Counted from the first letter of the stretch, positions 1 to 5,522 are shown. The stretch: 5,522 bases of DNA from JASHVB01 sp049522565 (GCA_049522565.1 JBEKNT010000438.1:1-5522); one strand, 5' to 3'. Numbers and translations are program-made. The notes: generated by a model from the sequence alone, not told the origin.

Positions 1-1
1 A

Positions 2-24
2 CCCCCTCCCACAAGGGGAGGGGG
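2..24. terminator. GC-rich hairpin, possible terminator
   Basis: CCCCCTCCC (2-10) pairs perfectly with GGGAGGGGG (16-24), giving a 9-bp stem with a 5-nt loop. A TTTTT run follows at 31-35, but six bases after the stem, so it is not a textbook intrinsic terminator on the plus strand. It could end a plus-strand gene lying left of the window, or act at the 3' end of the minus-strand DUF2007 gene, whose stop is at 77-79. In that second reading any T run would lie outside the window. Confidence 0.45.
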
Positions 25-76
25 AGTGAGTTTTTGCTCTGTCGAGCGCTTATCCTGACGCCTATGCAGGACAGGC

Positions 77-298
77 CTACGCCGGTCCGCCCCACGCTTC
101 CCCCGCCTCGGCCAGTACGCGGCGCGCCCGAGCGTAGTCCTCGGTGGCCACCATCAGCCGGCGCGGGATGGCGCCGATGCTGCCCTCGACCGCGCTCATA
201 TGCTGGTCGAGCAAGACCGATCCGATCCCGGCATCCGCCAGCAGCGCCGTCAGGAAGGACAGCCGCACCGGATCGTTGGACATGGCGACGACTCGCAT
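77..298 (-). CDS. DUF2007 family small protein
   Basis: A 73-residue protein covering one complete DUF2007 (putative signal-transducing protein) domain. Recognisable features are the N-terminal SNDPVRLSFLTALLADAGI helix (residues 7-25), the block DQHMSAVEGSIGAIPRRLMV (31-50) that is the hallmark of the alphaproteobacterial members, and a C-terminal helix with DYARARRVL (54-62). The family has a ferredoxin-like fold; its biochemical role is not established. There is no signal peptide or membrane segment, so it is presumably cytosolic. The ATG at 298 is preferred over an internal ATG at 283 because MRVVAM supplies the first beta strand, although no clear Shine-Dalgarno sequence precedes it. It is divergent from the polyprenyl synthase, 117 bp away. 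From memory, this pairing recurs in alphaproteobacteria, often with a tRNA1(Val) methyltransferase gene next to it; none begins in the 76 bases available here. Confidence 0.9.
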   Translation of the reverse strand: MRVVAMSNDPVRLSFLTALLADAGIGSVLLDQHMSAVEGSIGAIPRRLMVATEDYARARRVLAEAGEAWGGPA

Positions 299-356
299 GC
301 CGCCATCGTGCCGGCACGCGCGACGCTATGGCAACCGCGGCGGCCGCTCCTTGGCT

Positions 357-385
357 TGACCCTGTTTCAACGCCGCCGATATGGT
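357..385 (+). promoter_or_regulatory. sigma70-type promoter for polyprenyl synthase
   Basis: TTGACC at 357-362 matches the -35 consensus at five of six bases. It is followed after exactly 17 bases by TATGGT at 380-385, which matches the -10 box at four of six, including the key first, second and last positions. Transcription would begin near 391-393, giving a leader of about 24 nt that still contains the AAGGAAG ribosome-binding site at 399-405. It lies in the divergent gap with the DUF2007 gene. I saw no equally good promoter facing left. Confidence 0.6.
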
Positions 386-415
386 GCCCGTGCCCCACAA
401 GGAAGCCGCCCGGAA

Positions 416-1474
416 ATGACGTTGGACGTCGCCAGCCCGCTCGAACCAGGCGTGGCTTTTGCGCCGGCGCCGCGCGTAGCCGACGAGGACGCGTTGACCG
501 CGCTGGTGGAGTTGGTCGGCGACGACCTGGCCGCCTGCAACCGGACCATCGTCGCGCGGATGGACAGCCCGGTGGCGCTGATCCCGCAGCTCGCGGCGCA
601 TATCGTCGCGGCTGGCGGCAAGCGGCTGCGCCCGCTGCTGACGCTCGCCTCGGCGCGGCTGTGCGGCTATCCCGGGCCCGCCGGCGGCGCGCGGCACGTC
701 GCGCTGGCGGCCTGCGTCGAGTTCATCCACACCGCGACCCTGCTGCACGACGACGTGGTGGACGAGAGCGCGCTGCGCCGCGGGATGGCCTCGGCCAATG
801 CGGTGTTCGGCAACCAGGCGTCCGTGCTGGTGGGCGACTTCCTGTTCGCTCGCGCCTTCCAGTTGATGGTGGAGGATGGCTCGCTGAAGGTGCTGGCCAT
901 CCTGTCGCGCGCCGCGGCGACCATCGCCGAGGGCGAGGTGCTGCAACTGGCGACGCAGAACGACCTGTCCACCCCGGAAGCGCGCTACCTGGAGGTGATC
1001 AAGGGCAAGACCGCCGCGCTGTTCGCCGCCGCCTGCCAGGTGGGTGCCGTGGTGGCGGAGCGGGCGGAGGCAGAGGAGGCGGCGCTGGCCGAGTACGGCC
1101 TGAACCTCGGCATCGCCTTCCAGCTTGTGGATGACGCGCTGGATTATGCCGCGGACCAGGCAACGCTGGGCAAGACGGTCGGCGACGACTTCCGCGAGGG
1201 CAAGATCACGCTGCCGGTATTGCTGGCCTATGGGGCGGGGGACGCGGCGGCGCGGGCGTTCTGGCGCCGCACCATCGAGGCGAGCGAGCAGGGGGAGGCC
1301 GACCTGGAGCAAGCGCTGGCCCTGATGGCGGAGTGCGGCGCAATCGGCACGACACTGGCACGGGCAGGGCGGTTCGCGGCCGCGGCGAAGGCCGCGCTGG
1401 CGGTGTTTCCCGACGGTCCCTGGCGGCAGTCGCTGGTGGAGGTGGCGGATTACACCGTGAGCCGGGCGCGGTAG
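416..1474 (+). CDS. ispB: Long-chain polyprenyl (octa-/decaprenyl) diphosphate synthase
   Basis: Class I trans-prenyltransferase that adds isopentenyl diphosphate units to an allylic primer, making the C40-C50 side chain of ubiquinone; cytosolic. In the 352-residue product the IPP-binding GGKRLRP is at 67-73. The first Asp-rich motif HDDVVDE (D112, D113, D116) is followed by RRG at 121-123. GKT is at 197-199, and the second Asp-rich motif FQLVDDALD (D239, D240, D243) is followed by GKTVGDDFREGK (252-263). The residue five before the first Asp motif is a small alanine (A107), which fits long-chain rather than C15/C20 products. All catalytic residues are present and the length is normal. The frame is open upstream to about position 200, but ATG 416 is chosen because AAGGAAG (399-405) and the promoter at 357-385 sit just before it. 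Chain length cannot be read from sequence, so ddsA-type decaprenyl synthase is equally possible. Confidence 0.95.
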   Translation: MTLDVASPLEPGVAFAPAPRVADEDALTALVELVGDDLAACNRTIVARMDSPVALIPQLAAHIVAAGGKRLRPLLTLASARLCGYPGPAGGARHVALAACVEFIHTATLLHDDVVDESALRRGMASANAVFGNQASVLVGDFLFARAFQLMVEDGSLKVLAILSRAAATIAEGEVLQLATQNDLSTPEARYLEVIKGKTAALFAAACQVGAVVAERAEAEEAALAEYGLNLGIAFQLVDDALDYAADQATLGKTVGDDFREGKITLPVLLAYGAGDAAARAFWRRTIEASEQGEADLEQALALMAECGAIGTTLARAGRFAAAAKAALAVFPDGPWRQSLVEVADYTVSRAR

Positions 1475-1544
1475 GGGGTGTCGAAGGTGCTCCGCAGTAA
1501 CCAGCAGACCGACGCTTTACCCGAGCCCAGCCATACGCCATGAG

Positions 1545-1579
1545 AAGCAGCACGATGAAATGTCCGGGTCATGCTGCTT
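1545..1579. other. Hairpin in the ispB-LLM intergenic gap
   Basis: AAGCAGCA (1545-1552) and TGCTGCTT (1572-1579) form a perfect 8-bp stem, and TGA/TCA (1556-1558 with 1569-1571) can extend it inward across a 3-nt bulge. It starts 70 nt after the ispB stop and ends 62 nt before the next gene. No T run follows, so it is a weak candidate for an intrinsic terminator; an operator or mRNA structure is also possible. I see nothing else convincing in 1475-1641. Confidence 0.3.
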
Positions 1580-1641
1580 GCCTGCCATCCGCCGTCTCGG
1601 CGCTCTGACGGGAAGCCTGCCGGAATAGCGAAGGGTGCGTG

Positions 1642-2493
1642 ATGCAATATGGTAGTGCGCTGCCGATCACGGCGTTCGCCGATGTCGGCGCAGTGAAGGC
1701 GTATGCCGAGACGCTGGAAGCCGCGGGGTTCGACTTCACCTCAACCAGCGGCCACGTGATGGCACAACCGCCGGGCACCAATCCGCAGCGGCCGGATCGC
1801 CAGTATGCCGGGCCATTCTATGATCCGTTCGTAACCTTCTCCTATCTCGCAGCGGTCACCCAACGGCTGCGCTTCATCACCGGCATCCTGATCCTGCCGG
1901 CGTGGCCCACCGTTCTGGTGGCCAAGCAGGCGGCGGAGCTGGCGCTGTTCAGCAGCGGCCGTTTCGCGTTGGGCGTGGGTGTCAGTTGGAACGCCGCCGA
2001 GTATCAGGCGTTGGGCCAGAACATCCATGATCGCGGTCGTCGCATCGAAGAGCAGATCGAGGTGTTGCGGCTGCTGTGGTCGCAGCCATATGTGACGTTC
2101 GACGGCCGCTACCACAAGCTCGACAAGGTCGGCATCAACCGCGGCTCGCTGCCGCGCATCCCACTCTGGTTCGGTTCGGAATCGGGCGAGACGGCGCTGC
2201 GTCGTGTGGCAAAGCTGGCAGACGGGTGGATGTCGCTTGGCGACCCGACGCCGGACCTGCCGCGGTTGCGGCAATACATGCAGGAAGCGGGTCGCGATCC
2301 TGCGGCGCTGATGGTGCGTGCACCGCTGGTGGCCGGTGACGGCGGCGCGGTGGCATGGGTCGCGGCCGGCAAGCGGCTGCAAGCGGCCGGGGTGACGCAT
2401 CTCAACATCACCGCGCCGCTCGATCTTGCGCCGGCGCAGGCGTTGCCGCGGATCGTCGAGGCGCGGCGGGTGCTGGTGGAAGCGCTGGGTTAG
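1642..2493 (+). CDS. LLM class (luciferase-like) F420/flavin-dependent oxidoreductase
   Basis: A 283-residue TIM-barrel protein of the bacterial luciferase superfamily, most like the group annotated as LLM class F420-dependent oxidoreductases (TIGR03619 type). Diagnostic stretches are TGILILPAWPTVLVAKQAAE (80-99), the cofactor-phosphate region SSGRFALGVGVSWNAAEYQ (104-122), RGRRIEEQIEVLRLLW (131-146), VTFDGRYHKL (151-160) and PRIPLWFGSESGETALRRVA (171-190) followed by KLADGW. Members move hydride or oxygenate small organics using reduced F420 or FMN; the substrate is not predictable here. There is no signal peptide, so it is probably cytosolic. GTG 1639 and ATG 1642 are adjacent possible starts; AAGGG at 1631-1635 is 6 nt before the ATG, which I prefer. 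It is not obviously in an operon, being 167 bp after ispB. Its TAG stop is the first three bases of the palindromic repeat. Confidence 0.9.
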   Translation: MQYGSALPITAFADVGAVKAYAETLEAAGFDFTSTSGHVMAQPPGTNPQRPDRQYAGPFYDPFVTFSYLAAVTQRLRFITGILILPAWPTVLVAKQAAELALFSSGRFALGVGVSWNAAEYQALGQNIHDRGRRIEEQIEVLRLLWSQPYVTFDGRYHKLDKVGINRGSLPRIPLWFGSESGETALRRVAKLADGWMSLGDPTPDLPRLRQYMQEAGRDPAALMVRAPLVAGDGGAVAWVAAGKRLQAAGVTHLNITAPLDLAPAQALPRIVEARRVLVEALG

Positions 2494-2666
2494 AGCATTT
2501 CCACCCTGACTGGAATCGTCGAGGCCCCACCCGTCGCCAGAAACTAACTCCTCTTTCTCGTCCGCGGCCGACGCGGTTTCATTCAGCGCGAGTCGGCCGC
2601 CGCCGGCCGGTGGTCAACGCGCAATGACGGGGGACCAGCGTTCCCAGTCAGGCTGAAAATGCTCTA
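2491..2666. repeat. Palindromic intergenic repeat element (MITE-like)
   Basis: A 176-bp element bounded by imperfect inverted arms at 2491-2518 and 2639-2666. Reading inward, both arms begin TAGAGCATTT, share CCTGACTGG, and match at 24 of 28 positions. Weaker similarity continues inward (C-rich blocks ending CCCGTCG and CCCCGTCA). Near the centre there is a second hairpin: GCGGCCGAC (2564-2572) with GTCGGCCGC (2592-2600), a perfect 9-bp stem. There is no coding potential inside. It fills the gap between convergent genes, and the outermost TAG of each arm is the stop codon of the gene reading into it. The arms resemble a dispersed repeat I associate with Acetobacteraceae genomes, a recollection rather than a search result. 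It may also act as a two-way transcript-end structure, though no T run is present. Confidence 0.75.
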
Positions 2667-3335
2667 GCCGCTGTCGCTGCGGCCATTGCGTGAGAGCGAA
2701 TGCAGCACGCGCAAAAATCGTTCGGCTGCCTGCGCGGCGTCCCAGGGCTGCCACGCCGGCGCATCGAACCAGGTCGCCAGCGGGTCGGTCGCCACCGGTC
2801 GTTCGACAATGCGCAGCACGTGCCGCACCTCCTCGCGGCTCCAGCCCACCACGTGGATCGCTTCCGATGCGGCAGCGATACGGTCGGCCCGCTTGTGGGC
2901 GCGGCGGTCCTCGGTGCCCCATTTCTCCAGGGCATAGCGCCGCGCGATCGCCGCCTGTAGCCGCGCGGCGAGCGCCGCATAGCCCGGGCCGAGGAACGGT
3001 TTCAGCGGCGAAATGGGATCGAAGCCGAGCAATCCCTCGTCGGCGTCGTGCAGCAGCTCACGCCGGGCGGCGGCGTCGGACAGCCCGGTGGGACTGCGGG
3101 CTCGGCGCAGCGCCAGCACCAGCAGGCTGTGCTGCGCCACCGATAACGGCAGCTTCCAGGCGGAATGACCGCCCCAGCGATAGGTGCGTGCCAGGCCGAG
3201 CGCCAGGTCCTCGTCCGCCCAGTCGAGCGGCGTCGGATCGAGCAAATCGAGCCGGCGGCCAGAGGGCAGGCGAACCCAGGCGCGGGTGCGAGGCGGGGCG
3301 GGCAGGGCGTCAACCCGCCGGTTTGCGATAGGCAT
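2664..3335 (-). CDS. HD-domain phosphohydrolase, YfbR-like
   Basis: A 223-residue cytosolic metal-dependent phosphohydrolase of the HD superfamily. The first metal-ligand helix SVAQHS (65-70, H69) follows ARTYRWGGHS (49-58). The HD pair is in LLHDADEGLLG (94-104: H96, D97, with E100 at the catalytic-acid position of YfbR). A later aspartate in HKRADRIAAASEA (D151) is the likely fourth ligand. So the H...HD...D signature is complete. E. coli YfbR hydrolyses 5'-deoxynucleoside monophosphates, but this is a distant relative and the substrate is uncertain. The segment GFDPISPLK (104-112) has one residue more than the corresponding GDLPTPVK of YfbR. The ATG at 3335 overlaps the last 26 bp of the upstream oxygenase gene, implying translational coupling; only a distant GGAG (3355-3352) precedes it. 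The TAG stop lies in the right arm of the palindromic repeat. Confidence 0.85.
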   Translation of the reverse strand: MPIANRRVDALPAPPRTRAWVRLPSGRRLDLLDPTPLDWADEDLALGLARTYRWGGHSAWKLPLSVAQHSLLVLALRRARSPTGLSDAAARRELLHDADEGLLGFDPISPLKPFLGPGYAALAARLQAAIARRYALEKWGTEDRRAHKRADRIAAASEAIHVVGWSREEVRHVLRIVERPVATDPLATWFDAPAWQPWDAAQAAERFLRVLHSLSRNGRSDSG

Positions 3336-4314
3336 AGTTGCGGTCGAGCCGCTCCAGCAGGTAATTGCCGTAACGAACCGGTTGGTAGCGGGCCGGGTTG
3401 CCGGCGCTGCGGCACGTATCCAGGCAGGTCACCGTGCAATCCAGGTCCATGTCGAAGAAATACGGGCAGGAGTAGCGGTCGCCGCCCGACCGGTTCTTCA
3501 CCCGATGCGGCGTCGATTGCCAGCGGTCATTGGTCCAGCGCGCCAGCATGTCGGCGACGTTGACGACGAAGCTGCCGGGGACCGGCGGTGCGGCGATCCA
3601 GTCGCCATGGCGCGGCCGAACGTCCAGGCCGCCGACATCGTCCTGCGCCAGGATCGTGATGCAGCCGTAATCGGTGTGCGGCGCCGAGCCGAACGCATCC
3701 TCCGGCGCATCCGGTGACTGCGGCGGATAGTGCAGCAGGCGCAGGAACGTCGTCGGCTGGCGGAAATACGGCGCCAGTGCGTCGGGCGGCAGCTCCAGGG
3801 CGAGGGCCATCGGCTGCAATATGCGCAGGCAGAAGTTGCGCAGCGCGGTGTCGTACGCCAGTACAGCCTCGCGGAAGCCTGGAAGGTCCGCCGGCCATTG
3901 GTTGGGACCGTTGAGTGGCGTGCCGAAGCGCGGATCGCGCGGCGGCACCTCGTGCATCAGCATGAAGGATTCGCTGTCGTTCGGTCGCGTGACGCGCGCC
4001 ACGGAGGAGGTCTCGATCAGCGACGTATTGGGCGCCATGTAGCCGCGATGGAACGCGTTCATGGCGATCGCGCGCTTGGCCTCGGGCGGCAAGGCATGAA
4101 ACCGCCGGGACGCCGCGAACACGCCGTCCAGCAGCGCCGGATCGATCCCCGTATTGATGAAATAGCAGAACCCGACAGTGCGAAAGGCGTCATCCAGCGC
4201 GCGGGCGATGATCGCATCTCCCGCGGGATCGCGCAGACCGGCGAGGTCGATCACCGGCAGGCGCGGTAGCACGGATCGGGTTGTGGCGATGTCCAATGCG
4301 CGATCCTCCGGCAC
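3310..4314 (-). CDS. Isopenicillin N synthase family 2-oxoglutarate/Fe(II) oxygenase
   Basis: A 334-residue soluble non-heme iron dioxygenase. The N-terminal DIOX_N domain (about 19-130) contains LPVIDLAGL (19-27) and FRTVGFCYFINTGI (44-57). The 2OG-Fe(II) double-stranded beta-helix spans about 185-290. Iron ligands are H213 and D215 in PHTDYG plus H270 in STPHRV, and RYS (R280, S282) binds the 2-oxoglutarate carboxylate. The C-terminal YGNYLLERLDRNYAY is typical of bacterial members. All catalytic residues are present. Such proteins hydroxylate or desaturate small molecules at the expense of 2-oxoglutarate; bacterial substrates are mostly unknown and beta-lactam synthesis is not implied. The listed start is GTG 4314, with GGAAG (4327-4323) upstream. 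TTG 4296 has a stronger GGAGGA 7 nt before it and would give 328 residues. It heads a likely two-gene transcript with the HD phosphohydrolase. Confidence 0.9.
   Translation of the reverse strand: MPEDRALDIATTRSVLPRLPVIDLAGLRDPAGDAIIARALDDAFRTVGFCYFINTGIDPALLDGVFAASRRFHALPPEAKRAIAMNAFHRGYMAPNTSLIETSSVARVTRPNDSESFMLMHEVPPRDPRFGTPLNGPNQWPADLPGFREAVLAYDTALRNFCLRILQPMALALELPPDALAPYFRQPTTFLRLLHYPPQSPDAPEDAFGSAPHTDYGCITILAQDDVGGLDVRPRHGDWIAAPPVPGSFVVNVADMLARWTNDRWQSTPHRVKNRSGGDRYSCPYFFDMDLDCTVTCLDTCRSAGNPARYQPVRYGNYLLERLDRNYAYRKPAG
4304..4309 (-). promoter_or_regulatory. Strong Shine-Dalgarno favouring a TTG start at 4296
   Basis: On the minus strand GGAGGA (4309-4304) lies 7 nt before an in-frame TTG (4296-4294), ideal spacing. 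It lies inside the frame if the GTG at 4314 is used. The alternative start would remove six residues and put LPVIDLAGL nearer the N-terminus, leaving the dioxygenase domain intact. Confidence 0.5.
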
Positions 4315-4677
4315 AGGCTCGGGCTTCCGGCTGCGTGGTGTTCACCTTAGCCGAAGCGGGCTGCGACGGACATGCTGCTGCCGGTGCCACGCCGTGCTGC
4401 CGCCTCGGCTACTGTCCGTGCCAGCCGGACTGCAACAGGCGTTGCCGCTGCTGCCGGGGTTCCGGTGTTGGCCGCCAGGTCGGGTCGCGGGCGGCACCCG
4501 CAAGGCCATATCCGCCCGGGGCGGGCGATGCCGGCGACCGGCTGTCCGGCGCGAATATCGGGGGAGGGTGCGTCGCGGCGGCGATTGGTGCAGAATGGCC
4601 GTGGCGGACGCACCAGTTCGTTAACCGGCCCGTGCACTCACCAGTTAGTTAACCCGAGGCCCCGACGAGGAAACCCG
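4315..4677. other. Divergent intergenic region between two oxygenase genes
   Basis: 363 bp of GC-rich DNA with no gene I can support. Open frames exist on both strands (plus 4281-4652, minus 4347-4637), but their products are rich in Arg, Pro and Ala, lack recognisable domains and have no ribosome-binding site. The right end holds the tandem repeat at 4612-4656 and the ribosome-binding site of the rightward gene. I found no sigma70 promoter with good boxes in either direction; both genes must be transcribed from here unless promoters lie inside genes. Confidence 0.6.
4612..4656. promoter_or_regulatory. Tandem operator-like direct repeats
   Basis: ACCAGTTCGTTAACCGG (4612-4628) and ACCAGTTAGTTAACCCG (4640-4656) match at 15 of 17 positions and are 28 bp apart start to start. 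Each contains GTTNGTTAAC, which has partial dyad symmetry (GTTA-GT-TAAC in the second copy), as expected for a dimeric helix-turn-helix regulator. The second copy ends 21 bp before the ATG of the PhyH-family gene, where a bound repressor could block initiation. The AT-rich core stands out from the GC-rich surroundings. No regulator gene is visible in the window. Confidence 0.45.
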
Positions 4678-5522
4678 ATGCCTGGCGCCTTCAAGCTCGA
4701 TACCGTGTTGCCGGCCCTGTGGACCGACCGTCCGAACTGGATGACGCAATTGCGCGCCCTGGCCGCTACCGGCTTCATCAACCAGACCGAGGCGGATCAA
4801 CTGGCGCATTTCGCCGATCACGGCTGGCTGTTGATGGAACAGGCGATCGAGCCTGCGCTGATTGACGATTTCGTCGCCGATATCCGCAATCTGCACCAGG
4901 CACCGGGCATGTTCGTCACCACCGACTTTCGCGGCGGCCGAGCCCAGAAGCTGAACGGCAATCGCCCTGACGATCTGGAGAGCCTGTACGATCTGTATGT
5001 GAATCTTCAGTCGTCGCGCCACGTCTGCATGCATCCGAAAATCACCCGCTTCCTCAGCCTGGTGTTTCAATCGAAGGTGCTCGCGTTCCAGCAACTGTTG
5101 TTCCAGCGCTCCAACGGTCACCAATGGCACCAGGATACCGCCTATGTGGTGGTGGACACGCCCACGTTGCTGGCCGCGACCTGGATTGCGCTGCAGGACA
5201 TCGTCGAAGGCAGCGGCGAATTGGCCTATTATGACCGCAGCCATCGCCTGCCGCATTACCTGTTCGGCAATGGCACCACCAAGCATCACGACGGCAACAC
5301 CGATGACGCGCACTATATCCGCGATCTTGAGGAAGCCTGCCAGTCGCGTCAGCTTGCCTACGGACGGCTGCTCGCCAGGAAGGGCGACGTGTTCTTCTGG
5401 ACGGCGGACCTGGTGCATCGCAGCCATCCGCGCAGCCTGCCGCCGGAAACGCCGCGGCTGTCCTGCGTCACGCATTATTGTCCCGCTACGTCGATGCCGC
5501 GCTGGTTCAGCGATCCCGAGAT
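4678..5522 (+). CDS. Phytanoyl-CoA dioxygenase (PhyH) family protein, 3' partial
   Basis: An open frame from ATG 4678 with no stop before the window ends, giving 281 residues; the true C-terminus lies outside. The predicted protein is a 2-oxoglutarate/Fe(II) dioxygenase of the PhyH family. FADHGWLLMEQAIEPALIDDF (45-65) is the typical N-terminal entry. The iron-binding HxD is H151 and D153 in GHQWHQDTAYV (147-157), and GSGELAYYDRSHRLP (178-192) corresponds to the family's G-S-H loop. The distal histidine is probably H247 in GDVFFWTADLVHRSHPRS (236-253), and R260 in PRLSCVTHY is the likely 2-oxoglutarate-binding arginine. All expected catalytic residues are therefore present, so an active enzyme is likely; the substrate is unknown. 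GAGG (4667-4670) lies 7 nt before the ATG. It is transcribed away from the IPNS-like oxygenase. No signal peptide is seen. Confidence 0.9.
   Translation, partial: MPGAFKLDTVLPALWTDRPNWMTQLRALAATGFINQTEADQLAHFADHGWLLMEQAIEPALIDDFVADIRNLHQAPGMFVTTDFRGGRAQKLNGNRPDDLESLYDLYVNLQSSRHVCMHPKITRFLSLVFQSKVLAFQQLLFQRSNGHQWHQDTAYVVVDTPTLLAATWIALQDIVEGSGELAYYDRSHRLPHYLFGNGTTKHHDGNTDDAHYIRDLEEACQSRQLAYGRLLARKGDVFFWTADLVHRSHPRSLPPETPRLSCVTHYCPATSMPRWFSDPE

Noticed and set aside
326..1312. 328-codon minus-strand and 366-codon plus-strand (34-1134) open frames over the ispB region
   Set aside because: Products are dominated by Arg, Gly, Pro and Gln without domains. They are high-GC shadows of the polyprenyl synthase frame.
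1450..1647. Short minus-strand open frames spanning the ispB-LLM gap (also 1206-1553 and 1569-1781)
   Set aside because: They overlap neighbouring genes, have low-complexity products and match no family I know. I could not identify a transposase remnant.
2614..2922. Minus-strand open frame reading out of the right repeat arm (also plus 2355-2627 through the left arm)
   Set aside because: The apparent peptides (such as LEHFQPDWERWSPVIA) are translations of the repeat arms, a known source of spurious gene calls.
3730..4269. Plus-strand open frames within 2690-4269 opposite the HD and oxygenase genes
   Set aside because: They are antisense to genes with intact motifs, have biased composition and no ribosome-binding sites.
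4413..4430. Possible sigma54 promoter on the minus strand (TGGCACGGACAGTAGC)
   Set aside because: The -24-like TGGCAC is present, but the -12 element lacks the required GC at proper spacing.
4645..5475. 276-codon open frame on the minus strand
   Set aside because: It lies opposite the PhyH-family gene, which has full catalytic motifs, a ribosome-binding site and natural composition. The minus frame has no recognisable domain.
1..5522. tRNA, rRNA, CRISPR, riboswitch, attachment site
   Set aside because: No cloverleaf, rRNA segment, regular spacer-repeat series, known riboswitch core or duplicated attachment core was seen on either strand.

Overview
The window looks like chromosomal DNA from a GC-rich alphaproteobacterium. 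Acetobacteraceae or other Rhodospirillales fit best, judging from the protein types, the long antisense open frames typical of high GC, and a palindromic intergenic repeat of a kind I associate with that group. No database search was possible, so the taxon is an inference. I see no tRNA, rRNA, CRISPR array, transposase or phage gene.

Layout. (1) At 1-76 there is a strong GC hairpin followed, after a gap, by a short T run. (2) At 77-298 (minus) lies a small DUF2007 protein, divergent from (3) a long-chain polyprenyl diphosphate synthase at 416-1474 (plus), which has a good sigma70-type promoter in the shared gap. This is the housekeeping part: it makes the quinone side chain. (4) At 1642-2493 (plus) is a stand-alone luciferase-like (LLM class) flavin/F420-type oxidoreductase. 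(5) At 2491-2666 is a palindromic repeat element with 28-bp inverted arms, sitting exactly between two convergent genes; each arm supplies the TAG stop codon of the gene running into it. (6) On the minus strand, 4314->3310 encodes an isopenicillin-N-synthase-like 2-oxoglutarate/Fe(II) oxygenase. It is followed by an overlapping HD-domain phosphohydrolase (3335->2664), so the two probably share an mRNA. (7) At 4315-4677 is a 363-bp divergent intergenic region carrying a tandem operator-like repeat near its right end. (8) At 4678-5522 (plus) is a phytanoyl-CoA-dioxygenase-family protein that runs off the window.

How it fits together. The right half holds two different 2-oxoglutarate/Fe(II) oxygenases transcribed away from each other, and an LLM oxidoreductase lies across the repeat element. 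This is an accessory oxidative neighbourhood whose substrates cannot be told from sequence. The left half is ordinary isoprenoid metabolism. I found no convincing new multi-gene system. The points most worth a second look are the stop-codon-donating repeat, the tandem operator-like sites, the ambiguous start of the IPNS-like oxygenase and the inserted residue in the HD motif.
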